Positions 16,888-25,967 are shown, counted from the first letter of the stretch. The stretch: 64,000 nucleotides of DNA from Muribaculaceae bacterium (GCA_017548365.1 JAFZAC010000023.1:1-64000), one strand, 5' to 3'. Notes: a model not told the origin generated them from the letters alone. Program-made: numbers and translations.

Positions 16888-18042
16888 TTACTTAGTGAGA
16901 ATCATGCGCTTGCTTGCTATCTCTTTGCCGTCGGCAATAAGGGTGTATATGAACATCCCGGCATTGAGGTCTCCACCGTCAATTGTCACACTAACATTGC
17001 CACGGTCGTTAACTGGGATGGTTTTTAGCAAGCTACCTTGCATATCGAAGATGTAGACCACTGCCTGTGTCACATCGCTTCGCAAAGACATTGTGATGCT
17101 TGTAGAAGAGGAGAAAGGGTTGGGTCTGTTCTGATATAGAGCGTTCCTTAAGAAGTTATCTGCAATCTGAGAAGGTTGGTTGTTGTCGTCAACTGCCGGC
17201 AGTTGTGCATTGATGACGGCTTGGTTAAGTTCGGAGTTTTCCGCTTTCAGTTCCTCAATTTGTTCGTTGAGCTCCCCAATGGCGTTCACCAAAAGCGGTA
17301 TCATTCCAATATAATCAATATACATATATCCATCTTTGTCGGTATGCACCAGCTCGGGGTATATATCCTTAACCTCCTGTGCTATGAATCCAAAATGTGG
17401 TCCATCTGGTTGTTGATTCTTGTGCAGATTATTGAAGTACTCAATGTCGCGCAGATCTTTATCGCTCAGTCCTGCGGTAGGAATGTCAATAGTTTCAGTG
17501 CTGAAGCGAGGAAGAAGCTTGTAACTTACAGGAGTCAGAGAAGTTATAGTCTGCAGACTGCTCTCAAGTGGGGTGATGTCGGTCTTAAAACGGCTATCAG
17601 AGGCTAATGCGATATTGCTTGCCAGCACGTTACAATTGAAATGAAAGTTGTTGAAAAGGTCTGGAACATAGTAGAATATTGTGTCTTGCGCCCGGTTGCT
17701 ACTAGTATAAAAAATTCCCGATTTGCCATGGAGCCACAGTATGTCGGTGTCATCACCATAAATTCCTCCATTATTGCCAAGTTCACCTACAGAGACATTC
17801 ATGTTTAGGTTGTAGTAGGCATCACCAAAGGAAATTTTTCCGTTAGACCAATTATTTCCATTACCTTTTATGCTAAGTACTATAGTGGTGTCTTTATAAT
17901 CAGGCCCTAAAGTGCCATAAATATCATGCACATAGTTACCCACTTGCACAATGCCAAGTGAGTCAATATACATTTGTGCGTTAGCTACAAAAGGGATGCA
18001 CATTAATAGTGCGATGCTTAAAAAGAATTGTTTAGTCTTCAT
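16888..18042 (-). CDS. Secreted protein with S74 intramolecular chaperone domain and type IX tail
   Basis: I start at the inner ATG 18042 (MKTKQFFLSIALLMCIPFVANA is a clean signal peptide), giving 384 residues. Residues 25-145 are beta-rich. Then ASDSRFKTDITPLE (147-160) begins a peptidase S74 domain, the self-cleaving chaperone of phage tail fibres and endosialidases, with the Ser148/Lys153 dyad in the usual SDxxxK pattern. A trimeric coiled-coil-like helix (AIGELNEQIEELKAENSEL) follows, then a type IX sorting domain (RPNPFSSSTSI, DLNAGMFIYTL, final KRMILTK). S74 domains are normally terminal, so a type IX tail behind it is unusual. It is followed at 16 bases by the C25 peptidase. Confidence 0.8.
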   Translation of the reverse strand: MKTKQFFLSIALLMCIPFVANAQMYIDSLGIVQVGNYVHDIYGTLGPDYKDTTIVLSIKGNGNNWSNGKISFGDAYYNLNMNVSVGELGNNGGIYGDDTDILWLHGKSGIFYTSSNRAQDTIFYYVPDLFNNFHFNCNVLASNIALASDSRFKTDITPLESSLQTITSLTPVSYKLLPRFSTETIDIPTAGLSDKDLRDIEYFNNLHKNQQPDGPHFGFIAQEVKDIYPELVHTDKDGYMYIDYIGMIPLLVNAIGELNEQIEELKAENSELNQAVINAQLPAVDDNNQPSQIADNFLRNALYQNRPNPFSSSTSITMSLRSDVTQAVVYIFDMQGSLLKTIPVNDRGNVSVTIDGGDLNAGMFIYTLIADGKEIASKRMILTK

Positions 18043-18090
18043 TGTTAAATACATTTTTAGGGTTAATAAATGGATTGTTAATTTTCCACA

Positions 18091-18459
18091 TCAATAGGAT
18101 ACAGTGAAGTTTCCATAATAGGTAACACCATATATGCTGTTGATTGTGACGGTGTAATAACCTGCTGGCAGGTAATAATAGGTGGTGCTGGTATTGCCGG
18201 TGTGGTAATCACCATATACAATATAATATGGTGCGCCTATGCCGTCATCACACTCGAGGTCAACAGTACTGGTAGAGCCGAAATAGACTGTGAGCTCATT
18301 AAGTTCTTCATCGTAGGTCACTACTGGAGGATCAAGGTTAACAAGTTCATGACAATTGCCACATCCATTTTCATGTAATACAACATTTTTGTCATTTCTG
18401 CCATTAGCAAATGTTGTCATTGCTAATAATGCAAGTGAAAATGTGATAATCTTTCTCAT
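18091..18459 (-). CDS. Small secreted beta-sandwich protein (DUF3244-like)
   Basis: The protein has 122 residues with a signal peptide (MRKIITFSLALLAMTTFANG). Two Cys in CGNC lie just after it. The mature part has the strand order VTYDEELNELTVYFG, then YYIVYGDYHTG, then AGYYTVTINSIYG, then a final GNFTVSY, which matches the DUF3244 pattern of small Bacteroidetes secreted proteins. A -7 element (TAATTTTG, minus) lies at 18502-18495. It is the first gene of the secreted cluster, 48 bases before the S74 protein. The function is unknown. Confidence 0.65.
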   Translation of the reverse strand: MRKIITFSLALLAMTTFANGRNDKNVVLHENGCGNCHELVNLDPPVVTYDEELNELTVYFGSTSTVDLECDDGIGAPYYIVYGDYHTGNTSTTYYYLPAGYYTVTINSIYGVTYYGNFTVSY

Positions 18460-18599
18460 AGTTTTATTATTTTTTTGTTATTAGAATTATGTTGCAAAAT
18501 TACATTTGCAAAATGTATATACCAAAGATTCAGCCCGTGCCCCACCCCTTATAACTAGTTGATAATGAGAGCGTGTTTTAGGGCACAGCGTGCCCATTT

Positions 18600-18628
18600 C
18601 CATTTTGCATATTTATACTGCAAAATGG
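18600..18628. repeat. Inverted repeat in a 384-base gene-free stretch
   Basis: CCATTTTGC and its complement GCAAAATGG flank an 11-base AT spacer. It sits in the gap 18460-18843, which otherwise holds a promoter for the small secreted gene and a terminator for the TPR gene. It could be an operator or a weak hairpin; no gene was seen in this stretch. Confidence 0.45.
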
Positions 18629-18724
18629 GAAGGTTTTGTCATACATTTTCTCTCTTATACGAAAACAAATGGGCGGATGTCGAGCAAGTTACTTGATAAG
18701 TATGTCTCAAACTATATGACATAA

Positions 18725-18762
18725 TAAAAAACAATGCGTCTCAGCCTTAAAGCTAAAACGCA
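18725..18762 (-). terminator. Terminator of the TPR regulator gene
   Basis: On the minus strand GCGTTTTAGC pairs with GCTGAGACGC (10 bp, two G-U) over a 6-base loop, followed by ATTGTTTTTTATT. It lies about 80 bases after the stop at 18844. Confidence 0.75.
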
Positions 18763-18843
18763 CAATTTTCTTCAAAATCTCCAAACCGAGACTTTTCGTA
18801 CTCGCATTCTCATGCGACAAGGGTTTCTTCTATTTTCACACAA

Positions 18844-20487
18844 TCAGGTAGCGTTGTGTTTCATCAATTGTTTCAGATAAATGTCTAATAAGCCATCAAT
18901 TTTCATTTTATCTCGAATCTTTCTGCGCCGACTTCTCACAGAGTCAGTATTTCTATAACCTTTACATACTGCAATAGCTGCATCTGAGAAATCACAGCAT
19001 ATCAATCCAATGAAATTTATGTCAGCATCTGTAAGGATTGGATAATCCTTTGATATTTTATCTATTATTCCATCATAACGAAAATTCAAGTAATTTCTAA
19101 GTCCATTCCAGAACTCAACATTCGAATCATCAATGGCCTTAATCTTGTGTGTTATTTTATTGTCAGAGTAAACCTTGTTTGGTTTATAACCAGAAGACAT
19201 TATTTCTTCGAAAACATTTAGTTGAGAACTCATTAAATGACTGAAATCATCATCATGTTTCTCTAAATATTCTCTTAAAGAATTATAGTTAGAAATATGC
19301 TCTTTTCTTATTTCATCAATCAATCTTTTTGAGTCTTTTTTCTTCTTAAAATATAGCAATAAGAAAACAATCGACAACAGCAGCAATGACCCAATAAGAA
19401 AAGAGATGATTTTCTTTTTCTTTGCTAAACTTATTGAAGCTTCAAATTTAGTGCTATTATCAAATTCCTGTTCTGAATCATGCAGTTTATATATTGTTTC
19501 GTTGTATTCAAGAGAGTTTGAGATTCTATTGTACTGTTTATCAAATTTACGATATTGTGAAATGTTGTTATCGCATAAAGCAATCTCTTTTAAAGCTTTA
19601 TACATTAGAAGGCTGTCGTAGGCAGTATTTTGTGATTTATCAGGCAACGAGATGAAATATTTAGCAGAATCAAGATCTTTCTGATTGGCATAAATCAGGC
19701 TCAGCATGTAATAATTGTAGTTTTCTTCAAAGCTATTATTCAATTGGTATGCATCCAAAATATATTTCTTTGCCTGCGAGTATAAAGAATCTTCAATATA
19801 CATTAATGCATAACTAACATCTAAGCAATAGATACTGCTCGTGTCTTTTAACTCTCTTGCTATCGAAATACCCTTCTCATAACATCTTTTCGCCGAATTA
19901 ATATCTGTTATTCTCAATACATTCCCGCAATAATGGAGTGCTTTCATCAACATTTTCTTGTCATTTAATATCTCGTAATAATGAGCAGCCATTTTGAACT
20001 TATTTAAATCAAGGTTGTTGCTGGCATAATTCTTAAAATAGAGTATTCCCAATCGCATATTGATGTGAGCGAGATTTCTGTAGTCGGTAGTGTCAGCATT
20101 GTTTTCGGCTTGTTTATACCACTTTATTGCTTCAACGGGGTTATTCATGTCTTCATAGGCTCCACCTTTATATAATAAAGCTCGAGTATAGTGCTCACGG
20201 TTATGGTTGTCGCTATAGTAATCGACTGCTTTGCTGATTAATGTGTCGCTTGTCAGTGGGATATTGCATCGGAATTGTGCTTGGGTGAGTAGGAGGGCGT
20301 AATATGCCTGGTTCTCGTCGCCTTGCAGGGAGTCGCGGTTGATGGCGTTGAGGATTGCAAGCGAACTGTCGGGATTGGTCCACATAAGTGTGTCAGCGAG
20401 GACAAGCCGCTTATCCACACTGCGCCCGCAACTCATCACAACAGAGAGCGTTATAAACACAAATAATATGTATAATATTTTTCTCAT
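18844..20487 (-). CDS. TPR lipoprotein regulator with membrane helix and C-terminal HTH-like domain
   Basis: The protein has 547 residues. A lipoprotein signal (VVMSC, Cys20) starts it. TPR-like helix repeats fill residues 40-330 (ALLYKGGAYEDMNNPVEAIKWYKQAE is split across one repeat). A membrane helix lies near 360-380, then a coiled-coil (KKDSKRLIDEIRKEH) and a C-terminal ~110-residue region with LuxR-like HTH features (DAAIAVCKGYRNTDSVRSRRRKIRDK). This is the Bacteroidetes architecture of TPR sensor-regulators (DUF6377 type), which sense in the periplasm and act in the cytoplasm. It may control the adjacent secreted genes, which are on the same strand. DNA binding is inferred. Confidence 0.75.
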   Translation of the reverse strand: MRKILYILFVFITLSVVMSCGRSVDKRLVLADTLMWTNPDSSLAILNAINRDSLQGDENQAYYALLLTQAQFRCNIPLTSDTLISKAVDYYSDNHNREHYTRALLYKGGAYEDMNNPVEAIKWYKQAENNADTTDYRNLAHINMRLGILYFKNYASNNLDLNKFKMAAHYYEILNDKKMLMKALHYCGNVLRITDINSAKRCYEKGISIARELKDTSSIYCLDVSYALMYIEDSLYSQAKKYILDAYQLNNSFEENYNYYMLSLIYANQKDLDSAKYFISLPDKSQNTAYDSLLMYKALKEIALCDNNISQYRKFDKQYNRISNSLEYNETIYKLHDSEQEFDNSTKFEASISLAKKKKIISFLIGSLLLLSIVFLLLYFKKKKDSKRLIDEIRKEHISNYNSLREYLEKHDDDFSHLMSSQLNVFEEIMSSGYKPNKVYSDNKITHKIKAIDDSNVEFWNGLRNYLNFRYDGIIDKISKDYPILTDADINFIGLICCDFSDAAIAVCKGYRNTDSVRSRRRKIRDKMKIDGLLDIYLKQLMKHNAT

Positions 20488-20861
20488 TATTCGCCTACAA
20501 AGATAATCACTTTTCTTAATAAAACAAGCTTTTTAATTGGATGAAACTGTAAAAAAATCCTCACCCCCCCCTATTAAACCCCTGTACAACAGATGCTTAC
20601 AAAACATATAAAACAAATAAAAATAAATTGAAAAAAACAAACACAACTTACTCTTAAAAAAACTACAATTTATTCAATAATAGGAAATAAAAAACACAAA
20701 AATATTAGATGAGTCTTTCAGGAGAATTTTCAGAAGCAAAATAGTCTATATCTAACATGAATTGGACTTACTAAAACAATGTATTAATAACATATCCTCA
20801 TAAGAGTATAAATAATAAAAACTGTCCTCTTAAAAAAATCATAATTTAATGCCCTATGTCT
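20488..20861. other. Gene-free AT-rich stretch with a 19-bp motif shared with the ardA leader
   Basis: No gene was seen. At 20721-20739 lies GGAGAATTTTCAGAAGCAA, which recurs exactly at 24332-24350 in the leader of ardA. The next eight bases also match at five positions. The rest is poly-A rich sequence with a C run near 20562. Confidence 0.6.
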
Positions 20862-21644
20862 TTAGTTATCATCATGTATAAACATTAAAAATAGCATTCT
20901 TTTTAATAATCCCTTTGCTTGCATATCTACTTCACGTGATTTGGAAACCATATTTGTACAAGCAATAAAAACTAAGAAGGCTCTTAATATTGCCGTATCA
21001 ATTTCTTTGTTTAATAAAAAGCCATTAAATTGCAAATAGATAAAACCTGAAACTGATAAGTAAATAAAATATAGAAGAAAAAACAGAAAAGACAGATTTC
21101 TTGGATGTAAAATATACATTGCTAAATCTTTTCCTAATAGTTGGAATTTATGCTCGCCTTGATTCAAAGGAGGAATCTTACAAATCAAAGATTGCATTAT
21201 TTTTGATAGGTAAACGCTTAATATGGAACCTAATGCAAGCGCAACAAACAACATAGTTGCTGAATTGAAACCCCAATTGAACAATAAATTCAAGCCTATT
21301 AGTATCGACAAAGGAACTATGAAACTTACCATTATCATATAAAAAAAAGACATTAACACATAGACAGCAGGCTTTGCAATATCTAATATATATTTTAGTA
21401 TAATTATTGGGCAAAGTATTATTTTTTCAATATTTTGTGTGACCTTCAATTTAAATCGTTTATTTATGAAACTAACAACAGCCATTAATAGAAAATAAAA
21501 AATGACTCCAACTACCCACCACCAGTTTTGAATATGAACAAATAGATTTAAAAATCCATAAAAAATAAGCCCACCAAGCACAAGTATTATCAAAATCAAT
21601 AAAATTAACTTCGTGCGTTCTGAAATAATTGTTTCTTTTGTCAT
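20862..21644 (-). CDS. Polytopic membrane protein of unknown function
   Basis: I prefer the ATG at 21644 (MTKETIISERTKL) over the one at 21665. About six or seven hydrophobic helices are visible (LILLILIILVLGGLIFYGFL, WWWVVGVIFYFLLMAVVSFI, AVYVLMSFFYMIMVSFIVPL, LFVALALGSILSVYL, LSFLFFLLYFIYLSVSGFIY), with short basic loops. There is no transporter or enzyme motif that I recognise. It lies alone between the TPR regulator and the AlbA-type protein, in an element with defence genes. An abortive-infection membrane effector is conceivable, but nothing in the sequence shows it. Confidence 0.6.
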   Translation of the reverse strand: MTKETIISERTKLILLILIILVLGGLIFYGFLNLFVHIQNWWWVVGVIFYFLLMAVVSFINKRFKLKVTQNIEKIILCPIIILKYILDIAKPAVYVLMSFFYMIMVSFIVPLSILIGLNLLFNWGFNSATMLFVALALGSILSVYLSKIMQSLICKIPPLNQGEHKFQLLGKDLAMYILHPRNLSFLFFLLYFIYLSVSGFIYLQFNGFLLNKEIDTAILRAFLVFIACTNMVSKSREVDMQAKGLLKRMLFLMFIHDDN

Positions 21645-21873
21645 AATTATTTTATTACCTATCAAACTATCTCAACTTCTTGCTACGTTTAGTCGTTTAA
21701 AACCATTTCTATATAATATAGCATTCATATATAATCGATAAACATTTTATTCAGTTACATGTGAGTTACATGTGGACACCAAACATAAAGCCCTATTAAA
21801 CAAATATTTACGTCTTTGGTGGAGCAAGATACAATCATCATGATTACATGTTAGTTACATGACAATAACATTT

Positions 21874-23325
21874 TCATGCCCAATATGGAATATATCCTTT
21901 GGTCCTTCTATTTTTGCTTTCACTTTGTTCCTCTTTAATTTTACCTGCATCAATACTATCCTTAATGATCCTTGAAGCCATTGGATAATTCTTTTTGTCT
22001 ATACCCATTCTTTCACGAAGTGTTTGATTTGTCATCTTCTCATTTGTCACATACTTCAGACAAGCATGCTGATAGCAAGCATAAATCCTTTCTTGACGGT
22101 CGAGCTCACTATATTTGCGATAAGCAAAGATGGTAACAGTAGTTCTACTTTCCTGGACCTGAATACGAAGAGGAGGCAATTGATAGAGCTCAATTGATGA
22201 TATGGCTTTATCAAGCCCACTGCCAAGCTCTTCACAAACACCCAACCTTCGCATTAAATCAGCAAGAGAGGAATTGCGAGAATCATATTCATCTATGAAC
22301 CTCTCTACACTAATAATAGGTTGTCCTGGATTTGATATTTCAATACGGTCAGAGTAAATCTCAACCATAGGAAACCCCATTTGACTGAAGTCCTGATGTA
22401 CGATCATGTTAGCAACAATCTCACGAATAGCTATAGGTGGATACATTGATGTTGTTGTGCGTAGCGCTTGTCCTATTTCTTCATTTGCAGGAAGTTGGCT
22501 ATTTATCCATGATATCATATTTTCAAAACCAATGGCATATCCAACATCAAATGTTTGTTCACGGATAATATCAATCTTACTTCTACCATGATATACCACG
22601 ACACGTACTTGTTTGCGTCGCAAAGAATCGAAATCTGTTAAATGCTTAGCAAAAAGTAATGCACCTAATTCTGTAATGCTATAGCCCACTTCATCTTGAA
22701 TAACGATTTTTTCTGACAACAGTCTATCTATTATACCATTAGAATCAGATGGCAAGGGCAATTTCATTAAGTCAAAGTATGTTTCCACACTCAATAATGA
22801 AAGAACCTCATTTATAGACAATTTCTCCTTTACAACAATTCTTTCTAATGGCTTTTGACCACCTTTCCAAATTTTTGCTTCTTTGTTTGGAAAATCACGC
22901 AACTTTCTAGTTGTTGAACCTACTCTAACATATTCTTCATGAAGAAAAGATACCGGTCGGCCAACAGCTGCTGGGATTTTAAACACACAAACATGCCCTC
23001 TGTCCTCGTAATCAAAATCGTCAATAATCTCAAAATCGACACGTGGATTCAGGCGCGTTGACAGCCACGATTCCAATTCTTCATTGCCAACTTTCTTTCG
23101 CTTGGCATGAAGGTCGGTACCTACTACAGACAAGCTTTTATCATTAACGCCAAATACCATGTAACCATAAGGCATATTGCACAAAAAAGCACTATTAGAT
23201 AAGGCTGACAAACGTTCACCAATTTCTTCTTTCGAATGGAAGTTTTCCTTAAACTCAATCCATTCTGTTTCCCTATTTTTTACCAATAGGCTATCAATAA
23301 GCCTTTTGAAATCGAAATACTCCAT
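21874..23325 (-). CDS. AlbA_2/Schlafen-like protein with ATPase-type C-terminal domain
   Basis: The 483-residue protein opens with an AlbA_2 domain (about 10-150): EWIEFKENF, YMVFGVND and the later EEYVRVGSTTRKL. The middle and C-terminal parts resemble the HATPase_c_4 domain of this family (IREIVANMIVHQDFSQ, with an N-box-like N; EIYSDRIEISNPGQP; LADLMRRLGVCEELGSG). A winged-helix region ends the protein (MTNQTLRERMGID). Such proteins are usually annotated as ATP-binding or transcriptional regulators and are frequent near mobile elements; Schlafen-type AlbA domains can also be nucleases. A -7 element (TAACTTTG) lies at 23398-23391. The substrate is unknown. Confidence 0.75.
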   Translation of the reverse strand: MEYFDFKRLIDSLLVKNRETEWIEFKENFHSKEEIGERLSALSNSAFLCNMPYGYMVFGVNDKSLSVVGTDLHAKRKKVGNEELESWLSTRLNPRVDFEIIDDFDYEDRGHVCVFKIPAAVGRPVSFLHEEYVRVGSTTRKLRDFPNKEAKIWKGGQKPLERIVVKEKLSINEVLSLLSVETYFDLMKLPLPSDSNGIIDRLLSEKIVIQDEVGYSITELGALLFAKHLTDFDSLRRKQVRVVVYHGRSKIDIIREQTFDVGYAIGFENMISWINSQLPANEEIGQALRTTTSMYPPIAIREIVANMIVHQDFSQMGFPMVEIYSDRIEISNPGQPIISVERFIDEYDSRNSSLADLMRRLGVCEELGSGLDKAISSIELYQLPPLRIQVQESRTTVTIFAYRKYSELDRQERIYACYQHACLKYVTNEKMTNQTLRERMGIDKKNYPMASRIIKDSIDAGKIKEEQSESKNRRTKGYIPYWA

Positions 23326-23390
23326 ATCATGTAAATTTAGAAATTGAAAATCTCAGTTTCCTATGTGCTAAGTATGCAAGATTGCGCATG

Positions 23391-23398
23391 CAAAGTTA
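23391..23398 (-). promoter_or_regulatory. -7 promoter element of the AlbA-type gene
   Basis: The minus strand reads TAACTTTG (TAnnTTTG consensus), about 65 bases before the ATG at 23325. Confidence 0.45.
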
Positions 23399-23488
23399 AT
23401 AAAATTCCGCTTATTAATCTAGTTACATTTTTAAAAAACATGAGTACTAATACACAAACAAAAGGTCATAACCCAAATCACAAAGTAA

Positions 23489-23509
23489 AGCCGCCCTTGT
23501 GAGGCGGCT
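23489..23509 (-). terminator. Hairpin after ardA
   Basis: AGCCGCC and GGCGGCT form a 7-bp GC-rich stem 22 bases after the ardA stop. The T stretch behind it is short and interrupted. Confidence 0.6.
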
Positions 23510-23530
23510 CCACATCATCATTTATGAACA

Positions 23531-24202
23531 TCAACAGACTCTAAAGACGAAGCCATCTTGGAAGTCGTAGTCATAACGGAACAGCTCCTCTGCATAAGCC
23601 TCCATGTCAAAGAAGCGGCGCAGGTGCTTGGGCACCTCGTCAAGGATTCCCAGCTCATCGACAAGCTGCTTGGCGTACTCTTCCTCGCTGTTCCACTTGC
23701 CGCAGTAAGCCTCGCGGAACTCCTCGAATGTCACGTCACTGTCGCAGCGAACATCCATGAAAGCCTCGAAGGCCTCACGCTCGTCATCGTCCAACCCTGC
23801 AAACTCCTGGATGAGCTCGAAGGTGTCCTCATCCAGTGAGCTCTCGTCATACCATGAGTCCGGCCAATTCTGCATGTCCTGGAACATGAACTCCGGATCC
23901 TCCTCGTCGAATACGATTTGACGGCACACCTGCATAAACTCATCATAGTCGGCACACAGGGAAAGGTCTACCCACATACCGTCCAGATTCCCGCTGGAAT
24001 ATCGGTGGTAGGAACTCACGTACACAGCCGGATTGTCGGTGCGGTAGTCAAACTTGAAATCAGCCAAGTCCAACTCAGTCTCACAAACCTCAACTTCATT
24101 GAGATTGGAGGAGCTGGAGCTGCAGCTTTTTACAACTTGTTTTTGAACTTGGGTGCTGTCAGCACCATTTGCGAAATCAAATGAAAGGGAATTGTTACTC
24201 AT
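23531..24202 (-). CDS. ardA: Antirestriction protein ArdA
   Basis: The 223-residue protein is very acidic, as expected of a DNA mimic that binds type I HsdM/HsdS. Characteristic stretches are NPAVYVSSYHRY, GMWVDLSLC, YDEFMQVCRQI, EEFREAYCGKW and the late DMEAYAEELFRYDY. The first ~50 residues (SCSSSSSN region) are low-complexity and not part of the ArdA fold. ArdA is normally carried by conjugative or integrative elements to block host type I restriction during entry. Here the same accessory region also carries an hsdRMS system about 18 kb away. An unusual 84-nt folded sequence lies in the leader (24288-24371). It sits next to the integrase, supporting a mobile origin. Confidence 0.85.
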   Translation of the reverse strand: MSNNSLSFDFANGADSTQVQKQVVKSCSSSSSNLNEVEVCETELDLADFKFDYRTDNPAVYVSSYHRYSSGNLDGMWVDLSLCADYDEFMQVCRQIVFDEEDPEFMFQDMQNWPDSWYDESSLDEDTFELIQEFAGLDDDEREAFEAFMDVRCDSDVTFEEFREAYCGKWNSEEEYAKQLVDELGILDEVPKHLRRFFDMEAYAEELFRYDYDFQDGFVFRVC

Positions 24203-24287
24203 AATAAAGAAAATTTAAAGTGAAACTTCATTGATCTTGTTATCGCTATCGCTTTGCTTTTTACACTGCCTGAAAAGTGCGGCTGCC

Positions 24288-24371
24288 CACACAGAGAGCA
24301 AGGCTTGCCTGAAAATTACTACCCACAGGGTGGAGAATTTTCAGAAGCAACGTAGCCTGGCCTTGCGTGTG
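24288..24371. other. Nested stem-loop structure in the ardA leader (possible structured RNA, folded ssDNA promoter or oriT-like site)
   Basis: Three stacked pairings share one axis: CACAC (24288-24292) with GTGTG (24367-24371); GCAAGGC (24298-24304) with GCCTTGC (24360-24366); and CTGAAAATT (24309-24317) with AATTTTCAG (24336-24344), capped by an ACCC/GGGT stem. The segment TGCCTGAAAA is also repeated at 24267 and 24306. The right arm includes the 19-bp motif also found at 20721. Its place just before ardA fits either an RNA leader or a transfer-related DNA structure. The pairing is seen directly; the function is inferred. Confidence 0.5.
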
Positions 24372-24508
24372 AGGGAGTCGCATTAACTTTGCGGCGTAAA
24401 AACAAAGAGAGCGACAACCAAACAAGTCAATGAGTCTTTGGCTTTTTCCATGAATTACATCCCTTTCTCTGCAAACGGAGCGTCAAGACCGCCCCAAGTC
24501 AAGAACTG

Positions 24509-24542
24509 AAAAAATCGGTTCGCATTTCAAGTGCAAACCGAT
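24509..24542 (-). terminator. Terminator of the integrase gene
   Basis: On the minus strand ATCGGTT pairs with AACCGAT, continued by a TGC/GCA inner pair, and a run of six T follows. It lies 26 bases after the integrase stop. Confidence 0.8.
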
Positions 24543-24567
24543 AATATTCTGATAGAACCTCAAATTA

Positions 24568-25935
24568 TTAATCCAAAGCTGATAGCATCTCTATCTTCAT
24601 TTCCTCATCGATATCGCGGTAGCGTGCGAAAGCGGAGCTATTGGGTGCATGTCCAGTTATGGAGCTTACTAGAGATTGATCTTTATATTTCTTATATAAG
24701 ATTCCAGCCAAAGTGCGACGTGCCATGTGGCTGCTGGCAACTTCATTCAATGGATGAGTTTCCTGCTCACCTGTCAGCGAATTTCGAACTACAACATTCC
24801 TGGTCAAACCAGCCACTTTAAATGCCTCTTTAATTGCATCATTATATTTTTGATCACTGATAAAAGGCAGAAGTGATTTGCGCTTTGGATCAGAATATCG
24901 CTCTATGATGGCCTGAGCTGTCTTGTTGATCGGAACCTTGATAGTTTGCGGATTGCCATTTTTTGTTTTATGGGCGATATAATGTATCTCATTTTTTACA
25001 ACGTTAGCAGCAGTAAGAGCTTTCAAGTCGCTCACTCTGCATCCAATACAACATTGGAACACGAAAATGTCACGTTGCACGGCAAGGGCAGGACGATTGC
25101 TTAGGTCAGCAGCCTCCAGTATTTTCAGCTCTTTAAGACTAAGGAAATACGGTGTTCCATAAATATCTTTCTGTATTTTAAACTTGCGAAACGGATTGTT
25201 AGTAGTGTATTCCTTGTCAATTGACCACCTCATGAATGCCTTAAGTTTTTTGTAGTGTCCATTTACAGTATTCTGACCTCGCTCCCCAGGCTTCCTACTC
25301 TCACTTACAGCTTTTATTATATCTGGAAATTTCTTCAGAAGTTTATGTTCCTTCTTGATATACTCTCCAATTTCTTCAATTTCATTCTCATCAAGTGTGT
25401 CGAGAGCAAGTTTGAACTCGGGGTTCAATAACTGCTTGTATAGCTCATAGCGTTGCAGAATTCTCCGAAAAACCTTGTATTGATTCTTTTTGCCTTGTGA
25501 AATCTCACGTTTATCCAAAAACAAATCAAACAGTTCGAAAAAAGATGTTTTTTTAGTTTCAACAGCTTCTTCATTATCATCTTCCTTGTGCGGATTCATA
25601 AATTCATCTATTTGTTGCGCCAACCATCCTTTCCCAACTTTATTTGCTCCGGTTGATTGCAGTTTATTATCTATAAACTCAAGCAGGTCGTCAAGCTGTT
25701 TCTTGACATCTTCAGTATGTTGAACTTCATCAGTCTTTAAGCGAGAAATTTTCAAAACCAAACGTTTACTTTTTCGTCCCTTGCTACTCACATAATTCTC
25801 CCAACGCACATGCTGAGGATTAACAAAAAGATGGGTCGATGCTTGTTGATCAACTTTTCCCAATCTTAAACGTAATGACAACTCAGAGCGGCCAGTATTG
25901 TCCGTTTTCTTCGATATGGAAATTTCGTATGCCAT
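24568..25935 (-). CDS. Tyrosine recombinase (integrase) of an integrated element
   Basis: The 455-residue protein has an N-terminal Arm-type domain (NPQHVRWENYV), a SAM-like core-binding domain (about 130-245) and a catalytic domain with R300 (CCIGCRVSDL), a Lys near 323 (HKTKNG), H403-x-x-R406 (SSHMARRTLAG), H429 (ITGHAPNS) and nucleophile Y439 (ARYRDID). All key residues are present. It is of the Bacteroidetes phage/conjugative-element integrase type. It is the rightmost gene of the accessory region, reading inward, which places the attachment site in the following 470 bases. It has its own promoter and terminator. The left end of the element is not in view. Confidence 0.92.
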   Translation of the reverse strand: MAYEISISKKTDNTGRSELSLRLRLGKVDQQASTHLFVNPQHVRWENYVSSKGRKSKRLVLKISRLKTDEVQHTEDVKKQLDDLLEFIDNKLQSTGANKVGKGWLAQQIDEFMNPHKEDDNEEAVETKKTSFFELFDLFLDKREISQGKKNQYKVFRRILQRYELYKQLLNPEFKLALDTLDENEIEEIGEYIKKEHKLLKKFPDIIKAVSESRKPGERGQNTVNGHYKKLKAFMRWSIDKEYTTNNPFRKFKIQKDIYGTPYFLSLKELKILEAADLSNRPALAVQRDIFVFQCCIGCRVSDLKALTAANVVKNEIHYIAHKTKNGNPQTIKVPINKTAQAIIERYSDPKRKSLLPFISDQKYNDAIKEAFKVAGLTRNVVVRNSLTGEQETHPLNEVASSHMARRTLAGILYKKYKDQSLVSSITGHAPNSSAFARYRDIDEEMKIEMLSALD

Positions 25936-25967
25936 GAATACAATATTTTTAGTTCATTCTCTGTTTA

